A stretch of DNA of 64,000 nucleotides from Dreissena polymorpha. Its lineage: Eukaryota; Mollusca; Bivalvia; Myida; Dreissenidae. Each line of letters opens with the position of its first letter. The stretch's first letter is position 1. Shown in pieces: positions 24,336 through 37,707 of the stretch. A program made the translations under genes and the position numbers. The stretch spans positions 5,872,598 through 5,936,597 of the forward strand of contig NC_068363.1 in assembly GCF_020536995.1 (NCBI RefSeq), in the 5' to 3' direction. The notes beneath the pieces were generated by a model that did no database searches, was not told where the DNA came from, and saw only the letters and a list, made by a program, of their open reading frames with translations.

Positions 24336-27300
24336 ATCAGAAAGGTATGGGTGATAAATAGGAAGATAATAACTATGTTGTATTTCATATAGATCTATGT
24401 CTAAAGAACACGTGATGTTAAACTGTCACTCTGTTGCAGAGTATCGCTATCAGTTGGAACTAAAAGATTAAAAAAAAGAATTCCAAGTATGACACATAAT
24501 TGATGTCATATATTGCTGATTTAATCGACTTAAATACACGTTGCGATTTAAAAAAGAAAGTAAACTGTTGTGTTATGTGAAGTTCTTTGTGAGTTAATCG
24601 GAAATATCTGACACGCATTTTGATCTTCTATTAACAGAAGATAATTTGCAGAATGACAACTATAGGTATTAAGAATAGGAACATAATTGCGACAGGATTA
24701 CTACGAAGTTAAGTCATTTAGTTGACCTTTGCTTTTTTACGTGTTCATTCCTCGCTCAAGTAGTCATATTGATAATGTTAACAATAAGCTAATATAAAAT
24801 GTTGAATTCGGTGGTGTCGTTTATTTACTAATCGTAGTATTCTGTCACTCTGTCATAAATATTTGAAAGGTAAATAACTCCTGTTTAAGTGGTACAATTC
24901 ATACTTGTTTATGTTCGTGTGTTTCAGTTATGACCACGAATTTCAATGAAAAATGCTTGTGCTGGCCAGACGTTAAATGTATCATTATAATTTTAATGTA
25001 AGCCATAACCGGTGTCAGTTAGTTTGCATTATTCAAATGGAATCTTTTAAACAGCAATGTTAGATAAATTGTCCTATTGGGATATTAGAACTCGACCGAT
25101 ACAGCATTCGGACAAACGCTCTGACCAGGCATCATGAAGAATGGGCAATCTTACAATGTGGCTGTACGAGTATTAACGCATACGGGCGATAATATATGCT
25201 CATCAAGAGCACACGCGCTCAGGTGAGCTTAACCGATATGACTATAAAATATATACAGGGTAAAGGGATAATGGCACTTAATGATGGCCATTAAAAATGA
25301 ATATTTCATGTTTCAAGTATGAACCCTGGACAGTATATGAAGTCATAATAATTGTAAACATCAACAAGATTATCTGTGAGAAAAATCGAATAGTGACTAG
25401 TAAACAAATTACCAGTTCTATTATGTAAAGTAACTGCTGGTAAATGACTCGAGTGAAAAAAGAAGTAAACTTAAAATTTATATAGGAAATCTTCAGGTCA
25501 GTTAAGACGTAGAGCCTTATCAAATTCCCGACATGAGGCACTCGCAACAGGACGAATAGGTAAACATATATTGTTCTTATCATCCCGCGAACAAATATTT
25601 ATTTGATACATCACTATAAGGAAGACACGGAGACACGTTTTATATGGGGATATATTTATGACATAAAAGCGTAATGATTTATGAAAATGTAACACACATG
25701 ATTGACAAGCTAAAATACTTCACTTTATTGAAGTATTGAAAAAAGGTGAATTTTCTATTGTCAAGATGGCATATCTGTATATGATTCACGACAGTTATGT
25801 TTAAACATGCAATACATTTGACAAGTACACTATCTAGAAGGTTAGCCTTAAAACGATCCTAGGTTAAATAGCAGCAAATATATCGGCGCTAAAAGGCTTC
25901 CTTTACAATAGCTCACATAGTGTTGTTATTTATTGAATTGAAAATTAAAAAAATAGAGTTTTACACAAATTTAAGGCAACTCACATTATGACATACATTA
26001 AATTATCTTTGTTTTTAATACTAATACAATACTATGCAGTGAATAGGTCTCTTTAGAAACCTAAGCTACAAAATAAGCATGCAAACAAAGTAATGACAAA
26101 ATTATAGAACCTTTTTCTTGATCAGAATTGCAAGATTGATACTAAAACACATGAAAGTCCAGTTTTGAAAGCTTTTTACAGTAAATATGGCTTTAACTGT
26201 GTGTGTTATGCAAATGAATAATGTCAAACAAATGAAAAAGAATGAAATACGTGTGCAAACATGAACTTAAACATAAACATGAAGACAACTGAAACAAAGC
26301 TGAAAGCAAATAAAAACCAAAGCAATTTTAAACAAAACAGATGAATTGTGAACAAAGCAATAAAATCGTAAATCACTTATAAGAATAAAAATAAAATCTA
26401 CACCATTGGGACTTAAATTAAAAAAAAACAAACTTTCAAGAATAACAATTATATATGGCAGAAATACCACATTTGATTTGACAAGATTTGGATTTAAAAT
26501 GAAATCCTCAGCCACAGAAAACACATACCAATGTATAAAATGAACAGTTTTATCGATGCTATTTTACCCATTTTTTTCCTCTTAATACTGCCGTCTTCTA
26601 CTGAAATATACATATTGTTTCGTATTTCAAGTTTTAAAAAGCAAGTTTCCATGCTATTATTTTGCAAGAAATGCTTGATAAGACAATAATATTATCCACA
26701 AAAAGGCCAAGTATATCATATCAAAATTATGTTAAAAATCAGAATAGTAGAAAATGCAGTTAGACATTCAATAATAACAGATCTTTATGGTAATATTCTA
26801 TTTTAAGGAAAATGTTTTCTTAACCCCCCAAAACAATTGCTATAAGTAGAAAAAAGTTAAAGGAGAGAGCACGTTTTACAACTGATATTTTCACCATTCC
26901 ACTAAGCATGTGTATGAGACAGAAATTAAACAGTTAATGTACATTCAAAACTAAAATAACAATCTAAGATTTAAAATGTTACAGAAGATTTCATGCCCAT
27001 GTATAAATTAAATGTGGGTGACATTGAAACACAATCAGTTCTGCAAGCAGTTTTGTTGTACTGTATAAAATACAGGATATTTGTTGGATTTGGTAAATAT
27101 TTTAATTCATGAGTTTAACGGAAATATATTTTTTTATGATAACTAGTTAATTAAAATCTGTATTCCATCAGACCCAACAAATGTTGTTAAAAAACATAAT
27201 TTCACAGTGCAACAGTGAAAATTATCCATAATTTTCAGGGTTAATTTTCGCTGCTTGAACTAGTGACCAGTTTTAATTCACTGATATTTCTCTATAAAAT

Positions 27301-28555
27301 ACATATATATATTTTACACTTTCTATCTTAATTTTGCACGGTGTAGATGCATATTGGTGGCCTCTCTGTCATAATGATGCCTCTCTGTTCATTCTCGGCT
27401 GCCTCTCAGTTATAAACATGAAAAATGGATGATCGTAATTCGCAAACAGATAAGAAAATCTAAAATTAAAACCCGTAAACACATTTGTTCATAAAAAGAG
27501 GTGGCCCATGAGTTGAAGCATATATCCAGCTACAGGGTCACAGTATTCCGCAGGTCCAAACACTTATCACAAACTCTATCGAAGATGGAATGATGACGAG
27601 GGTGGTGGAACAATCGTGCATACATGCCACTTTGATGACTTTTTAACATAGCTTTTCCGTAATATGTCAAATATCTAATGTCATTGATATCATCTTTATG
27701 ATCAAAACTTTACGTTCAATGTACGCTATATAATAATTATCGTAAATTTTACTTAAAAACTGCCTACTTTCGCTTTCGTTGTGACACGGAAAGCCTCTCG
27801 ATTAACTCACTTTTCTGGCACGGGAAGCCATTCGTCGATTATATGTAGCCGATAGCGTTAGTTCAAATAATTACGTTAAAAGTCTCCTTTCGCCTTTAAT
27901 ATTTACATACAATATTCTGACATTTAAGTTTTCACTATCAATACTTTTTACAAATGTTAAACTGATTTTACTTATAATAAAACCAATGTTAATCGAGCCA
28001 GTCAAGTGACATTTGACATACATTGTTCGTCGTTTAAGACTAAAGCTCGAAATATTTAAACAAAATTGTATTTGTGAATCTGCACAATAATCAGACAGAG
28101 TAGACAAAACTTTTTGTCAGAAGCTCGACACGAAAGCTTGATTAAATGGCATTTTATAGCTAATGGGAAAAGTTGGCAAGAGACAGTCATGTCATTGAAC
28201 AATGAAAAAAAAAACAAACATGGGATTTACATGTGCTATGGAAACACGCACTTCAAAGACAGAGGGGTTTCATCAAGTGAGCGAATAACATAAATTCCAT
28301 ATGTAACTGATTAGAAGTTTTTAAGATTTCACAAACAATATACTGTTATTCTCAAATCAACTTGTTCAAGCGAGAATCCTTACTAAAATAAGTGCTAACA
28401 CAATGCAATTGCATTATATCCGGCAATAAATGTGACTTCGTGGTTTCATGTACAGTACTTGATGATCAATCTGAACACCTCTTCAATCATCGTCTGCCAG
28501 ATCCACAAACCCAACTAAAATAGCAATAACAGCAATAAAAAACAGTTTTAAACCT
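24336..28555. other. Intergenic AT-rich sequence, nothing recognised
   Basis: No protein-like ORF on either strand. An AGCGCACACGC..GCTCAGGTGAGCTT end motif near 25209-25231 is the inverted partner of the AGCTCACCTGAGC motif seen at 7869. The ORFs at 25278-25695 and 26267-26524 are compositional. Confidence 0.5.
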
Positions 28556-28559
28556 TTTT

Positions 28560-28795
28560 AGCTCGATTGAATAGAAAGCCTAATACAGAATAATTTTAAA
28601 CGTATTTATTTTAGCCCGATTGAATCAAAAGAATAAGGCTTATTGAAACCCTCTCGAGTCCGTTTCTTTGATAGAACCAGAAGTTGGTGTCTTTAGGGGA
28701 TATCTAAACAATATTTATGCAGTCAGGAATTAACCCGTGACCTCTTGGTTGCTAAGCGGAACCCGCATCCACTTCACAATGGTGACCTCAATACA
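28560..28795 (-). mobile_element. tRNA-derived SINE-like repeat, copy 1
   Basis: This stretch shares its layout with 55550-55735: a GATTGAA..AAAGCCTAA block, AGGCTTATTxGAAACxCTCTC, AGTCCG, GATATCT, then AACCCGTGACCTC..GGTTGCTAAGCGGAAC..ATCCACTTC. Read on the - strand, the last part has a box A-like and a box B-like tRNA pattern. It is a diverged SINE in - orientation. Confidence 0.5.
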
Positions 28796-29389
28796 AAATA
28801 GTTATAGCTGATGACAAATGATCAAATATAGAGCTTATTAAAGAACATTTGTCTAACAGTTCACATCATCAAGGGATAGAAATAAGTAGTGATTGCACAT
28901 GAGCCCCAGGAAGTAGAATAAAACCCGGTAAAACATAGGTTGTTTGACCAGGCAACTAGGTCTTTTGAAAGCTTCAAACAATTTCCTTCAATGTGTTTAT
29001 GAATACTTCCATTCTTCTGGTAGAAAACTGCTTCCTCAACAAGAATCAATTGCAACAAATTAATTCAGGCTTACGTCATGACATTGCTTGAAACCAATTG
29101 ATACACAACTCATTTGTACCTGTGTTGGGTTTGCATACAAAAAAGAAGACCACTTTCTGATAATTGAGAACAATTATATAAGGACATTTTGAGAATCCAT
29201 TTAAGTATGGTAGAAGCCTTACCAAATAAGGAATTTTTAATAAAAATGTGTGATTTCAACCGTTGTGTGTGACTTTCACCAAAAACCTAGCAACCGGGAT
29301 CTTATATTTGACACTCATCTAGATAATGGAAAACAAATGTGGGCAGTTATTACAGAATCCCTTGAACATAGTAAAGGACTGACTAAATT

Positions 29390-30085
29390 ATGAATAATTT
29401 ATCAAAGTTGTGACCTTTGACCTCAATGTGTGACCTTGACCTTAGCCCCTAGGATTATGGGTGCTGAATTTGAAGCACCCCCAGATGACTGAGAACAACT
29501 ATGTCAAGTTTCATGGCTCTTGCTCATGTGCTAGTGGAGATACAGCTCTAAGCTTATATTAAAAACCAGTTTTTCAAGATACAAAGTGCCATTAACAGAT
29601 GTTGTACAATGCAATTTAGCGTGCACCATCATCGTATTTATATAATATACTCATACCAAGTTTCAATGAAATCCGCCCAAGCTTTTCCAAGATATGGCTC
29701 CGGACAAAAATGCCATTTTGTCAAGATACAAAGGGCCATAACTCCGTTATTAACATATGGTGTACAATGCCATTTGGCTTGCATCATACTCTTATCCATT
29801 TATATATTCATACCAAGTTTTAATGAAATCCGCCAAAGCACTTCCAAGATATGGCTCCGGACAAAAAAATGCATTTTTTTCAAGATACAAAGGGCCATAA
29901 CACCGTTATTAACAGATATTGTACAATGCCATTTGGCGTGCATTATCCTCTTATCCATATATATACTCATATCAAGTGTCAATTAAATCCGCCAAAGCAC
30001 TTCCAAGATATGGCTCCGGCCCCAAAAGTGCCGGACGGACAGCGCAAAAACAATATCCCTCTGCCTATGGCGGGGGATAATAAAT
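29390..30085. repeat. Dispersed element with three ~160-bp tandem units
   Basis: Three units begin AAGATACAAAG(G)GCCAT near 29577, 29723 and 29882. Each has GTACAATGC(C/A)AT, ATACTCATACCAAGTTTCAAT and CAAGATATGGCTCCGG. The leading part has TGACCTTTGACCTCAATGTG; the tail is GGACGGACAGCGC, then CTATGGCGGGGGATAATA. The 125-residue ORF at 29609-29986 is a translation of these units, not a gene. Confidence 0.6.
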
Positions 30086-31130
30086 ATAAAATTTATTCTT
30101 AAATTGGTAATTGGTCTGTTTTCTTGAAAATCAAGTTTAAATAAAGAGATTAGTTCACACAATTTTATAATTTTTAATACTTAAACAAATTAATTATATT
30201 GATAAAAATCTGCATCACACAACAATATTAGGAATAATATATAACTAAATTGTAGGATTAAATGGCTTAAATTTAACCAACATTTACTAAAATCCTGGAC
30301 TGTTGAGATTCTTACTATTTCATCACTACCACTGTAGGAGCGCTAATATTTATCGGTAATTATCAGTGACATGATTACAGACACATGGGCAGCTGACTGA
30401 AGTAGATGCAACGAGCGTCGTAGTTGATTTTGTAATTAATCAAGGTAATGGACACCAACTTAAAACAATATGATAGGTGTTACTGTACAACGTAATGGAC
30501 TGGACATCAGAATTAAAACATGACTAGCCAAAATATCGGATATGCCGCTACTGCCCCTGCATTTCCTTTTTTCCAAGGCCCTTGTTGGATATTTATTTAC
30601 AACATGGCCAGAGGAAATGAAACAATGCCCGTAATGCAGTTGTTCATTTTTCACCTATGGAGGAAAGGTGGCAGAGCCTTTAAAATGGGGAATTTTATGA
30701 CAAATGTGAATTTAATAAATTTTATTTTCAAATGAATGATTACATGTTTTTATTGCATTTAAAAAAAATACATTTAATTCATACTTTGCTAGAAAAGGCA
30801 AATTAAATTATGCTGAATATGAAAATAGCTAGCATTGGTTACAAAAATGCCTCTTTTTTCAATATAATACATACAATGTATACATGTATATGATCATACA
30901 ACATCGTGATTGTATTTTTTTAGAGAGAAAAGAAAAGAACAACAGATGAATAGTTATGAAAAATGATGAGTTGTATTAAGTCGGAAGAAAGCATACTGGA
31001 CTAGTGTGTTTTGTTGTATATTCACAATGATCTTGTAAGATTGAAAAAATAGAAATAAAAAAAATAAACAAAACTATTTTAGAAGGATAAACTAACATTA
31101 GAGTGAAATGTATATAAGTGGACAAAACAT
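30086..31130. other. Intergenic / LINE 3' flank
   Basis: AT-rich. The part next to 31130 is probably the LINE 3' UTR. No poly(A) tail (T-run on this strand) could be identified with confidence. Confidence 0.4.
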
Positions 31131-31134
31131 TATG

Positions 31135-34100
31135 AGAATTTAATCCGATTTCATTTTTGTTCAAAGATTTGTAATGTGTCATTACTGAAGGCTATTTCTT
31201 TCTCAATCTGAATTTTTAGTTTAAGACTATAGACAAAACAATTAAAATTTGGTACTTGTTTTTTGTACTTCATGTTTAAGATAAAATATTTCATCAATAT
31301 AAGAAAAAAATTCACAATATTATTATAGTCTATTGATTTCAATGAGTTAATTCCGAAACTTACATTTAAAAAAGATAGTTTGACGTTTAGTTGCTGTTGT
31401 TCAAGAAAAGATATTAATTGAATCCAAATAGGCTGGATGTGTTTGCACTCCCCAAAAAGATGTTTTATAGTTTCAATGTTTTCACCGCAGAAGTCATACA
31501 GATTTGAGTTAGATAATTTGCATTTCAGGAGATATTTATTTGTAGCTATAATTCTATGGATGTATTTTTATTGAAAATTTCTCAGTGTGCTTTCAATAGT
31601 TGCTTTATATGGCATAGTAAATATGTGTTTCCAATTAAGTTCATGTTCTCCGAAAAGGACTTGTCATTTATTATGGATTTTGGAGTTTTCTGTAGGGTTT
31701 TTAATTTGTAGTGTGCAAAATATTTTTTGTTTGTTTTTTCTTCCAAGTATGTTTTCTACGAATGTTGTTTGAGTACATGGTGTATTATTTGTATTGATTA
31801 CAGATTTAATATATATGGGTATACTTTTGATTAGTGTGTAGTACTTCAGAAAATTACGGGAAGGTATTCCGTTTATGTACCATATATCATCAAAAGAGTA
31901 GAAATCTTTAATTCTGTAGTCATATAATTGGTTGACATATTTAATTCTTTGTTCAAACCAATCTTTATAGAAAAACGTCCTATTGTTTGAAGTTATTTCT
32001 TTATTGTTCCATAAAATTGTTTTACTGTTGGTTTTGGTTTCTAAATTATGAGTGACATCACTCCATGCTGATAGAACATCAGCTAGAAATATGTTTTCGT
32101 TTGCAATTTCATGTAAGATCGTATTGCTGATGTTACATTCAAAGAGTAAGGAGTCACCATATTTTTTTAGGATTTTCTGGTAGAAAAATTTCCATTTACT
32201 CGTATTGGTATTATCTAGGTATCTTTTAACCCAGCTGCATTTGATTGCATTCAAGAATGAGTCAATGTGCGTTAATTGGATACCTCCATTTTCTACTGAT
32301 TGAATCGACTGAGTTCATTTTATTTTATCAGGCTACCGTCCCAAATGAAATTAAATATTGCTGATTTTATATCGTTAATAATATCATTTGGTGGATTTGG
32401 GAGAACTGTTAATACATAAATTAATTTAGGAAGTGCAAACGTTTTCAATACTGTGTTTTTTCCGATTAGTGTAAGTTTACGTCGATGCCATGATTTTAAG
32501 TAGTTTTTAAAATTCTGTAATTTAGGTAGTATGTTTATAATAACTGTATCCTTTTCATTATTTGTGAAAGTAATTCCTAACGTTGTGGATTCATCGGATG
32601 TCCAATTAAATTTAATTTTTTTATATAGGACATTACTTTGTTTTAATTTACCTACTCGTAGCACAGTAAATTTACTTTTGTTTAGTTTAAGACCCGATGC
32701 CATTCCGTAAAGGGTTAGTGACTCTATTCGGTTATGGAAAGAATCGTAATTGCCGTTTAAGAAGTAAGTTGCATCGTCAGCAAATAGGGACTGTTTGATA
32801 TTTTCATCAGGTTCTAGTGATATGCCTTTTATGTGTTTATTTGATTGGAGGTGATGTGATAGATACTCGATGCAAATAATAAATAGCGATGATGAGAGTG
32901 GACATCCTTGTCGAACCCCTCGTTCTATGTTAAAACTGTTTGAAAAGAAGCAATTGTTAATGATTATACTGTTAATATCGGTATAGAATAGTTTTACCCA
33001 TTGAATGAGACTTTCACCAAAATTCATATTTTCTAAGCAAGAGAACATTAATGAATGATCAAGCGAATCGAATGCCTTTTCAAAGTCTGCAAAGAATATT
33101 AGACCAGGATTGTTTGAATTGTTGAAATAGTTTATGCATTCTTGGATAAGACGAACGTTTTCACCAATGTAACGTCCTTTTATAAAACCAGATTGAGATT
33201 TTGAAATGATTGATGGTAATATTTTTTTTATTCTGTTTGCTATACTTTTAGTTGCAATTTTATAATCATTATTTAGTAAGCTAATTGGGCGCCAGTTTGA
33301 TAAGGATTCTAAGTTTTTTTCCAGGTTTTGGAATGAGTGATATTATACCTTGTTTTTGAAGCGTATTAAGGTTTTTATTATTATATGAATGGTTTAGTGA
33401 ATTAATTAAATGCGTTTTGATATCATTCCAAAATATTTTATAAAACTCAATGGTGATGCCATCAGATCCTGGACTTTTGTTATTTTGCATTTCTTTGAGT
33501 GCTAATCAACATTCACATTCATTTAGTAATCCGTCACACAATAGTTTTTCTTCTTGATTTAAAGTGTGATGTGTATTTTAAAAAAGGGTATTATTTTCAA
33601 CATGTTTTCGTTTATAGAGGGTTTCGAAAAATAAACGTTGTTCTTCTAGTATTTGAGTTCTCTTTGTTATATCTTCGCCATTGACTATTAATTTGTGTAC
33701 AGTTTTTTGTTCACTTCTACGTTTTTCGATGTTTGCGAAGTATTTTGTATTTTTTTGCATTGTGTTCAACATGCTGTACACGCGCTCTTAGTATTATTCC
33801 ATTGAGATGTGTATGATAGATTCCATCTAATATTTGTTTTTTAATGTTATTTCATTTTCAATGTTGGTGGTATCATTTGTGTTTGTTTGATGCAATTGTT
33901 TTTCAAGTGTTTCAATGGTTTTGATGGTTTCAGTGTCAATTGTGTGTGTTTCTTTTTGTTTAAATGATGTGTATCAAATTGTTGTGTTACGTATATTTCC
34001 TTTAATTACTATAATAAGGTGTTTGGGTTTGCATCTTTGTTATTTTGAACTGTATTTAATATTTCCTGTTTATTTGTGTTTGATATTGTGTATCTAATAA

Positions 34101-34853
34101 GATGCTGTTGTTAATTGTAAAGTATCCTGGGCCTCTGTCAGGTTGTATATTGTGCAGTTTAAGTTCAACTAGAGAGTGGTCAGTCATAAATCCTGGTTTT
34201 ATGTTACATGTGTAAATAATGTTGCAAAGAGACTCGGATATTAAAAAATAGTCTAATCTACAAAATATTGTTGGTTTTGTGTTTGAGTGCCAGGTGAATT
34301 TGCTTTCGTTTGGATATATTGTACGCCAGATGTCTAATATATTGTAGTTTTCAATTATGTTATTTTAAATATTTCTATTTTTAGGATGAGTATAAAGGTT
34401 TCCCTTCTTTTTTATCTAATAATGGGTTAAGAACAGTATTGAAATCACCACCGACTATAATGTTTTTATCTTGGTTATTATTTATAAAGGATTGTCATGT
34501 TTCGTAAAATGTGGAGTCATCTATGTTAGGGCCGTAAACGTTGATTAATGTTAATTGTGTTTCGTGTATTTTAATATCTATACTTGCTTGTCTGCCAATT
34601 ATTATTTCGTTAAAGTTATCGACTGTGATCCCTATATTATTTTGTATTAGAAAGGCAATTCCTTGTTTATTAGTATGTTGTCCACTGAGATAGATGCCTC
34701 CGTCCCATTCATCTTTTAAGGTTTGTGCTAAGGTGTGTGTCAAGTGACTTTCTTGTAATAGGAATATTTTTTTTCGTCTAACCATTTGAAGATTTTTATG
34801 CGTTTATCTTTATTGTTTAGCCCTTTTACATTCAAAGTACATAATTTAATCAT
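31135..34853 (-). mobile_element. LINE ORF2 (endonuclease plus reverse transcriptase), decayed
   Basis: The - strand start is at 34853 (MIKLCTLNVKGLNNKDKR). It continues into an APE-type endonuclease (34785-34495: FLLQESHLT, LINVYGPN). Next come the endonuclease end and linker (FTWHSNTKPTIFCRLDYFL near 34300; GFMTDHSLVELKL near 34170), RT entry (33490: NNKSPGSDGITIEFYKIFW), GRYIGENVRL near 33160, and the palm (33048-32320: GVRQGCPLSS, QSLFADDATYFLNG). The C-terminal region (32254-31664) and a CxxC..H..C knuckle near 31495-31440 (DFCGENIETIKHLFWECKHI) follow. The RT catalytic FADD is intact, but there are several frame changes; one lies in an eight-base A-run near 34765. About 3.7 kb in all. 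The superfamily (L1/Tx1-like) is inference. Confidence 0.88.
32320..33048 (-). CDS. LINE reverse transcriptase, longest intact stretch
   Basis: A 242-residue open stretch. Residues about 44-53 GVRQGCPLSS, about 87-97 QSLFADDATYF (catalytic Asp pair), about 121-126 LKLNKSK, about 197-209 RRKLTLIGKNTVL, then a conserved ALPKLIYVLTVLPNPP and FIWDG. This is the palm/thumb region of a non-LTR reverse transcriptase. It continues on both sides in other frames, so it is a part of a dead LINE. Confidence 0.88.
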   Translation of the reverse strand: MFSCLENMNFGESLIQWVKLFYTDINSIIINNCFFSNSFNIERGVRQGCPLSSSLFIICIEYLSHHLQSNKHIKGISLEPDENIKQSLFADDATYFLNGNYDSFHNRIESLTLYGMASGLKLNKSKFTVLRVGKLKQSNVLYKKIKFNWTSDESTTLGITFTNNEKDTVIINILPKLQNFKNYLKSWHRRKLTLIGKNTVLKTFALPKLIYVLTVLPNPPNDIINDIKSAIFNFIWDGSLIK

Positions 34854-34859
34854 TTAAAA

Positions 34860-37690
34860 TGGTGAAGGGTGTTGTAAATGATAATGTGTGTGTGCTTGTC
34901 CAGTTGAATTTTTTTAAATGTCCAGTTGCTTTCTATTATAAGAGATAAGATATCCATACATACAAACAACAAAAAAAAAAGAAAAAAAAATATGGAGACA
35001 AAAAGATGAATTTTCCATAGAAATGAAGAAATAAAAAAAAACAACACAAAAGTACGGGAAAAATAATTAACGACTACATTCACTAAAGTGAACATTTTAG
35101 GGTATCTTTTCAACATCTAAAATGAACTGAATAAAAATAGCACATACAAGTCAGTAAATATAATCATAAATCACTATTTCTAGATAATATTTAATGCAAA
35201 CAACTGATAAAAACAATATACTTACTTATTTCATTTTATTCAAATTTGGAGTTTTAATAATTGAATTTATCATAGTGTATTTATTATGTTCGTGTGTATG
35301 CATGTGTTCATAATTTTATTTCATTCATAAAAAGTTCCCGTACATTGTGGCAACCTACTGCACGCTAAATTGCCGCTACGGTTTACCAAGCAAAACTAGA
35401 ATATAATTTTAAACTGTTTAGTATGTATTAAGAGACGCCACTCTCGGGCAGTCTAAAACACGAAAATCGGAAGTTTAGACAGCCATAATCGCGCGTGTGT
35501 GTGTGCTCTTAATTGTGTATGACTGAGTTTATTAGTATTGCGTTACATAGTATACTATTAAATTTGACGCGACTGCAGTAGACCTACATACAACATAATC
35601 TTCAAACGCAAAAAATGATGTGTTCTTACATTCACAGCAATTAAAGTAAGAACACGTACACGGCGTAACGAAAACAATGTGTGCATATATACAGTACTCA
35701 TGTATACAACCACAGCAATTAAAGTAAGAGCACGTACAAGGCGTAACAACAACTATATGTGCATATATACAGTACTCATGCATTCATAAAGCCTGAGTAG
35801 TGCATTCGCTTAAGATATAATTAAGGTATTTATGAGTACCAATTTAATACCAATTAAATACATTTGTTCATATATCAATTGTTCAAACTTTATGTATTTT
35901 ACATATAATTTATTCAAAATTAACTTTATTAATACTTTATAATTTATTAAATATTTAATTTATAATGTTTTCGTTCTTTATATGCTATAATGGTTTGTAT
36001 TGACACTTGTACCATACGTGGAATAATAATAAATAGTTATAAAAAAAATTCAATACAAATATATTGTTTTTTCTAAAAAGTCGCACAATTAAGAAGAGAA
36101 TAAATATACAGAAATTGTTTGCACAACTTAAATATGACTATTTCAGAAACACAAAAGCAAAACATAACAGCTGTCAAAGTGTTTTCATAAGCAGACATAC
36201 AATGCATTTACCCAACGGATCAATACAAATAACCCATTAAATTATCAACCGTTAGCATTCAACCTCTCATAAAAAATGCATATTCCCTGCCTTCCACTTG
36301 TTTTGACCGTTAGCTGTGAGCGGGTTATTACTCTAGATAATAGAGCGAGTATAAAATTGTTGGTTGATGTACCGTGCGTTTAAAAATTGTCAGTACAGCT
36401 TTAAAAAGTACTTGTACTTTTTTATGCGTAGCTTGTGTATACGTTTACTTTTTATTAAAGTTGAGGTATCTTAAAAAATCAAAAATATTGTTTTGACATC
36501 TATCCCAAAATAATTCTGACATATTGTAATGGCATGAATGAAGTAAATAATCCAATATGTTTTTACAAACATGTATGGTATTTATGTTATCGTTTATTGG
36601 GTGTTATATTAATAAACTACTGATATAGGAAAAATTTAATGTTTTTTTATTTATGAGCTGTTTACATACAGTTTTAAATGCCTGCATACCAAAATAGTTT
36701 GCTGCGTTTGTGAACCACAACGCCCCCTATTGCGCCGCTTTGATTGTGTATTTTTTTGTTTTCAAAAATATTTAACCAGGATGAATATGCTATGCATTTC
36801 ATACTTAATAGGAACAGAATTCTTTCTTGCTTACTTAGAACTACATACACATGAGACAAAAAGAAGCAGTATCGTGGCAAATGGTATTAAATGCTGTATT
36901 TTAAATATCCTAAATTTGATATCAATACATATAAAAAATACAATTTTACACGGGAATTTTCATGATAAATCTATATACATGTAATATAATACATATTAAA
37001 TAGAAAGGTACTTATTTGTTTCTGCCTCATGTTTTAACAGTGAGATGGGGAAACAAACAAAGGCAGCCAATCGTGTATATTTTCCAGACAATTAACACCT
37101 AAATCAATACTCAATACATACAGGGTTGTGATAAGTATTTATAAAAAAATTCCAATATGTACATATTTACAAGTATATTTTTGTGTTTTGACCATGTTTA
37201 TTTTATATAACAGGAAAGAGAAAAAACGTAGATTGCAAACAACGCATTATATGTTTATTACAGAAACAGAATTGCGTTTATCATCAATTTTATTATACTG
37301 AATTACTTGATGATGATTAACTGAGACGTCTGATTACAAGGGAAGTAACTATGTTGATAAGTAGTGCACAGAAAGCTAGGACGTAGCAACAACATATGTG
37401 CAATTGATAAAAGATGGAAGAAATGTATTTTTATTATTTTACAAAAGGACGACCGCAATATGTATAGTAGAAAAGCTTAAAACTACACCTGATTTTCGTT
37501 CATTATGAACGTAAAACCTGTTCGAGAAAAAGAGTGCAAAAAGAGTAATTTTTCATAAATTCAGTGTAATTATACATTCATTAGATATCAATATATAATT
37601 CAAATCGGATTAAACTGTCAATTTTTGCTTTTTGTTAACCGTCTAGAGTTCGCCTGGGAGGAGGTATTGAGTGATTCGGAGTAAGACTTT
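34860..37690. other. 2.8-kb stretch between the LINE ORF2 and ORF1 remnants
   Basis: AT-rich with no RT or ORF1 homology seen. It contains A-runs at 34968-35042 and a direct duplication at about 35635-35790. It may be a nested insertion, an unusually long inter-ORF spacer, or plain DNA between two separate LINE insertions. Confidence 0.5.
35635..35790. repeat. 78-bp tandem duplication
   Basis: CAGCAATTAAAGTAAGA begins at 35635 and again at 35713. The two units share GCGTAAC and GTGCATATATACAGTACTCA. Because 78 is a multiple of three, both lie inside an 83-residue - strand ORF (35532-35783) that is not a gene. Confidence 0.8.
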
Positions 37691-37707
37691 CGTGGCCAAG
37701 GCTTTGT

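Noticed and set aside
29609-29986. 125-residue ORF
   Set aside because: It is a translation of ~160-bp tandem units; the same peptide phrases repeat with the DNA period.
35532-35783. Cys-rich repeated ORF (83 residues)
   Set aside because: It is produced by a 78-bp tandem duplication; no splice or family support.
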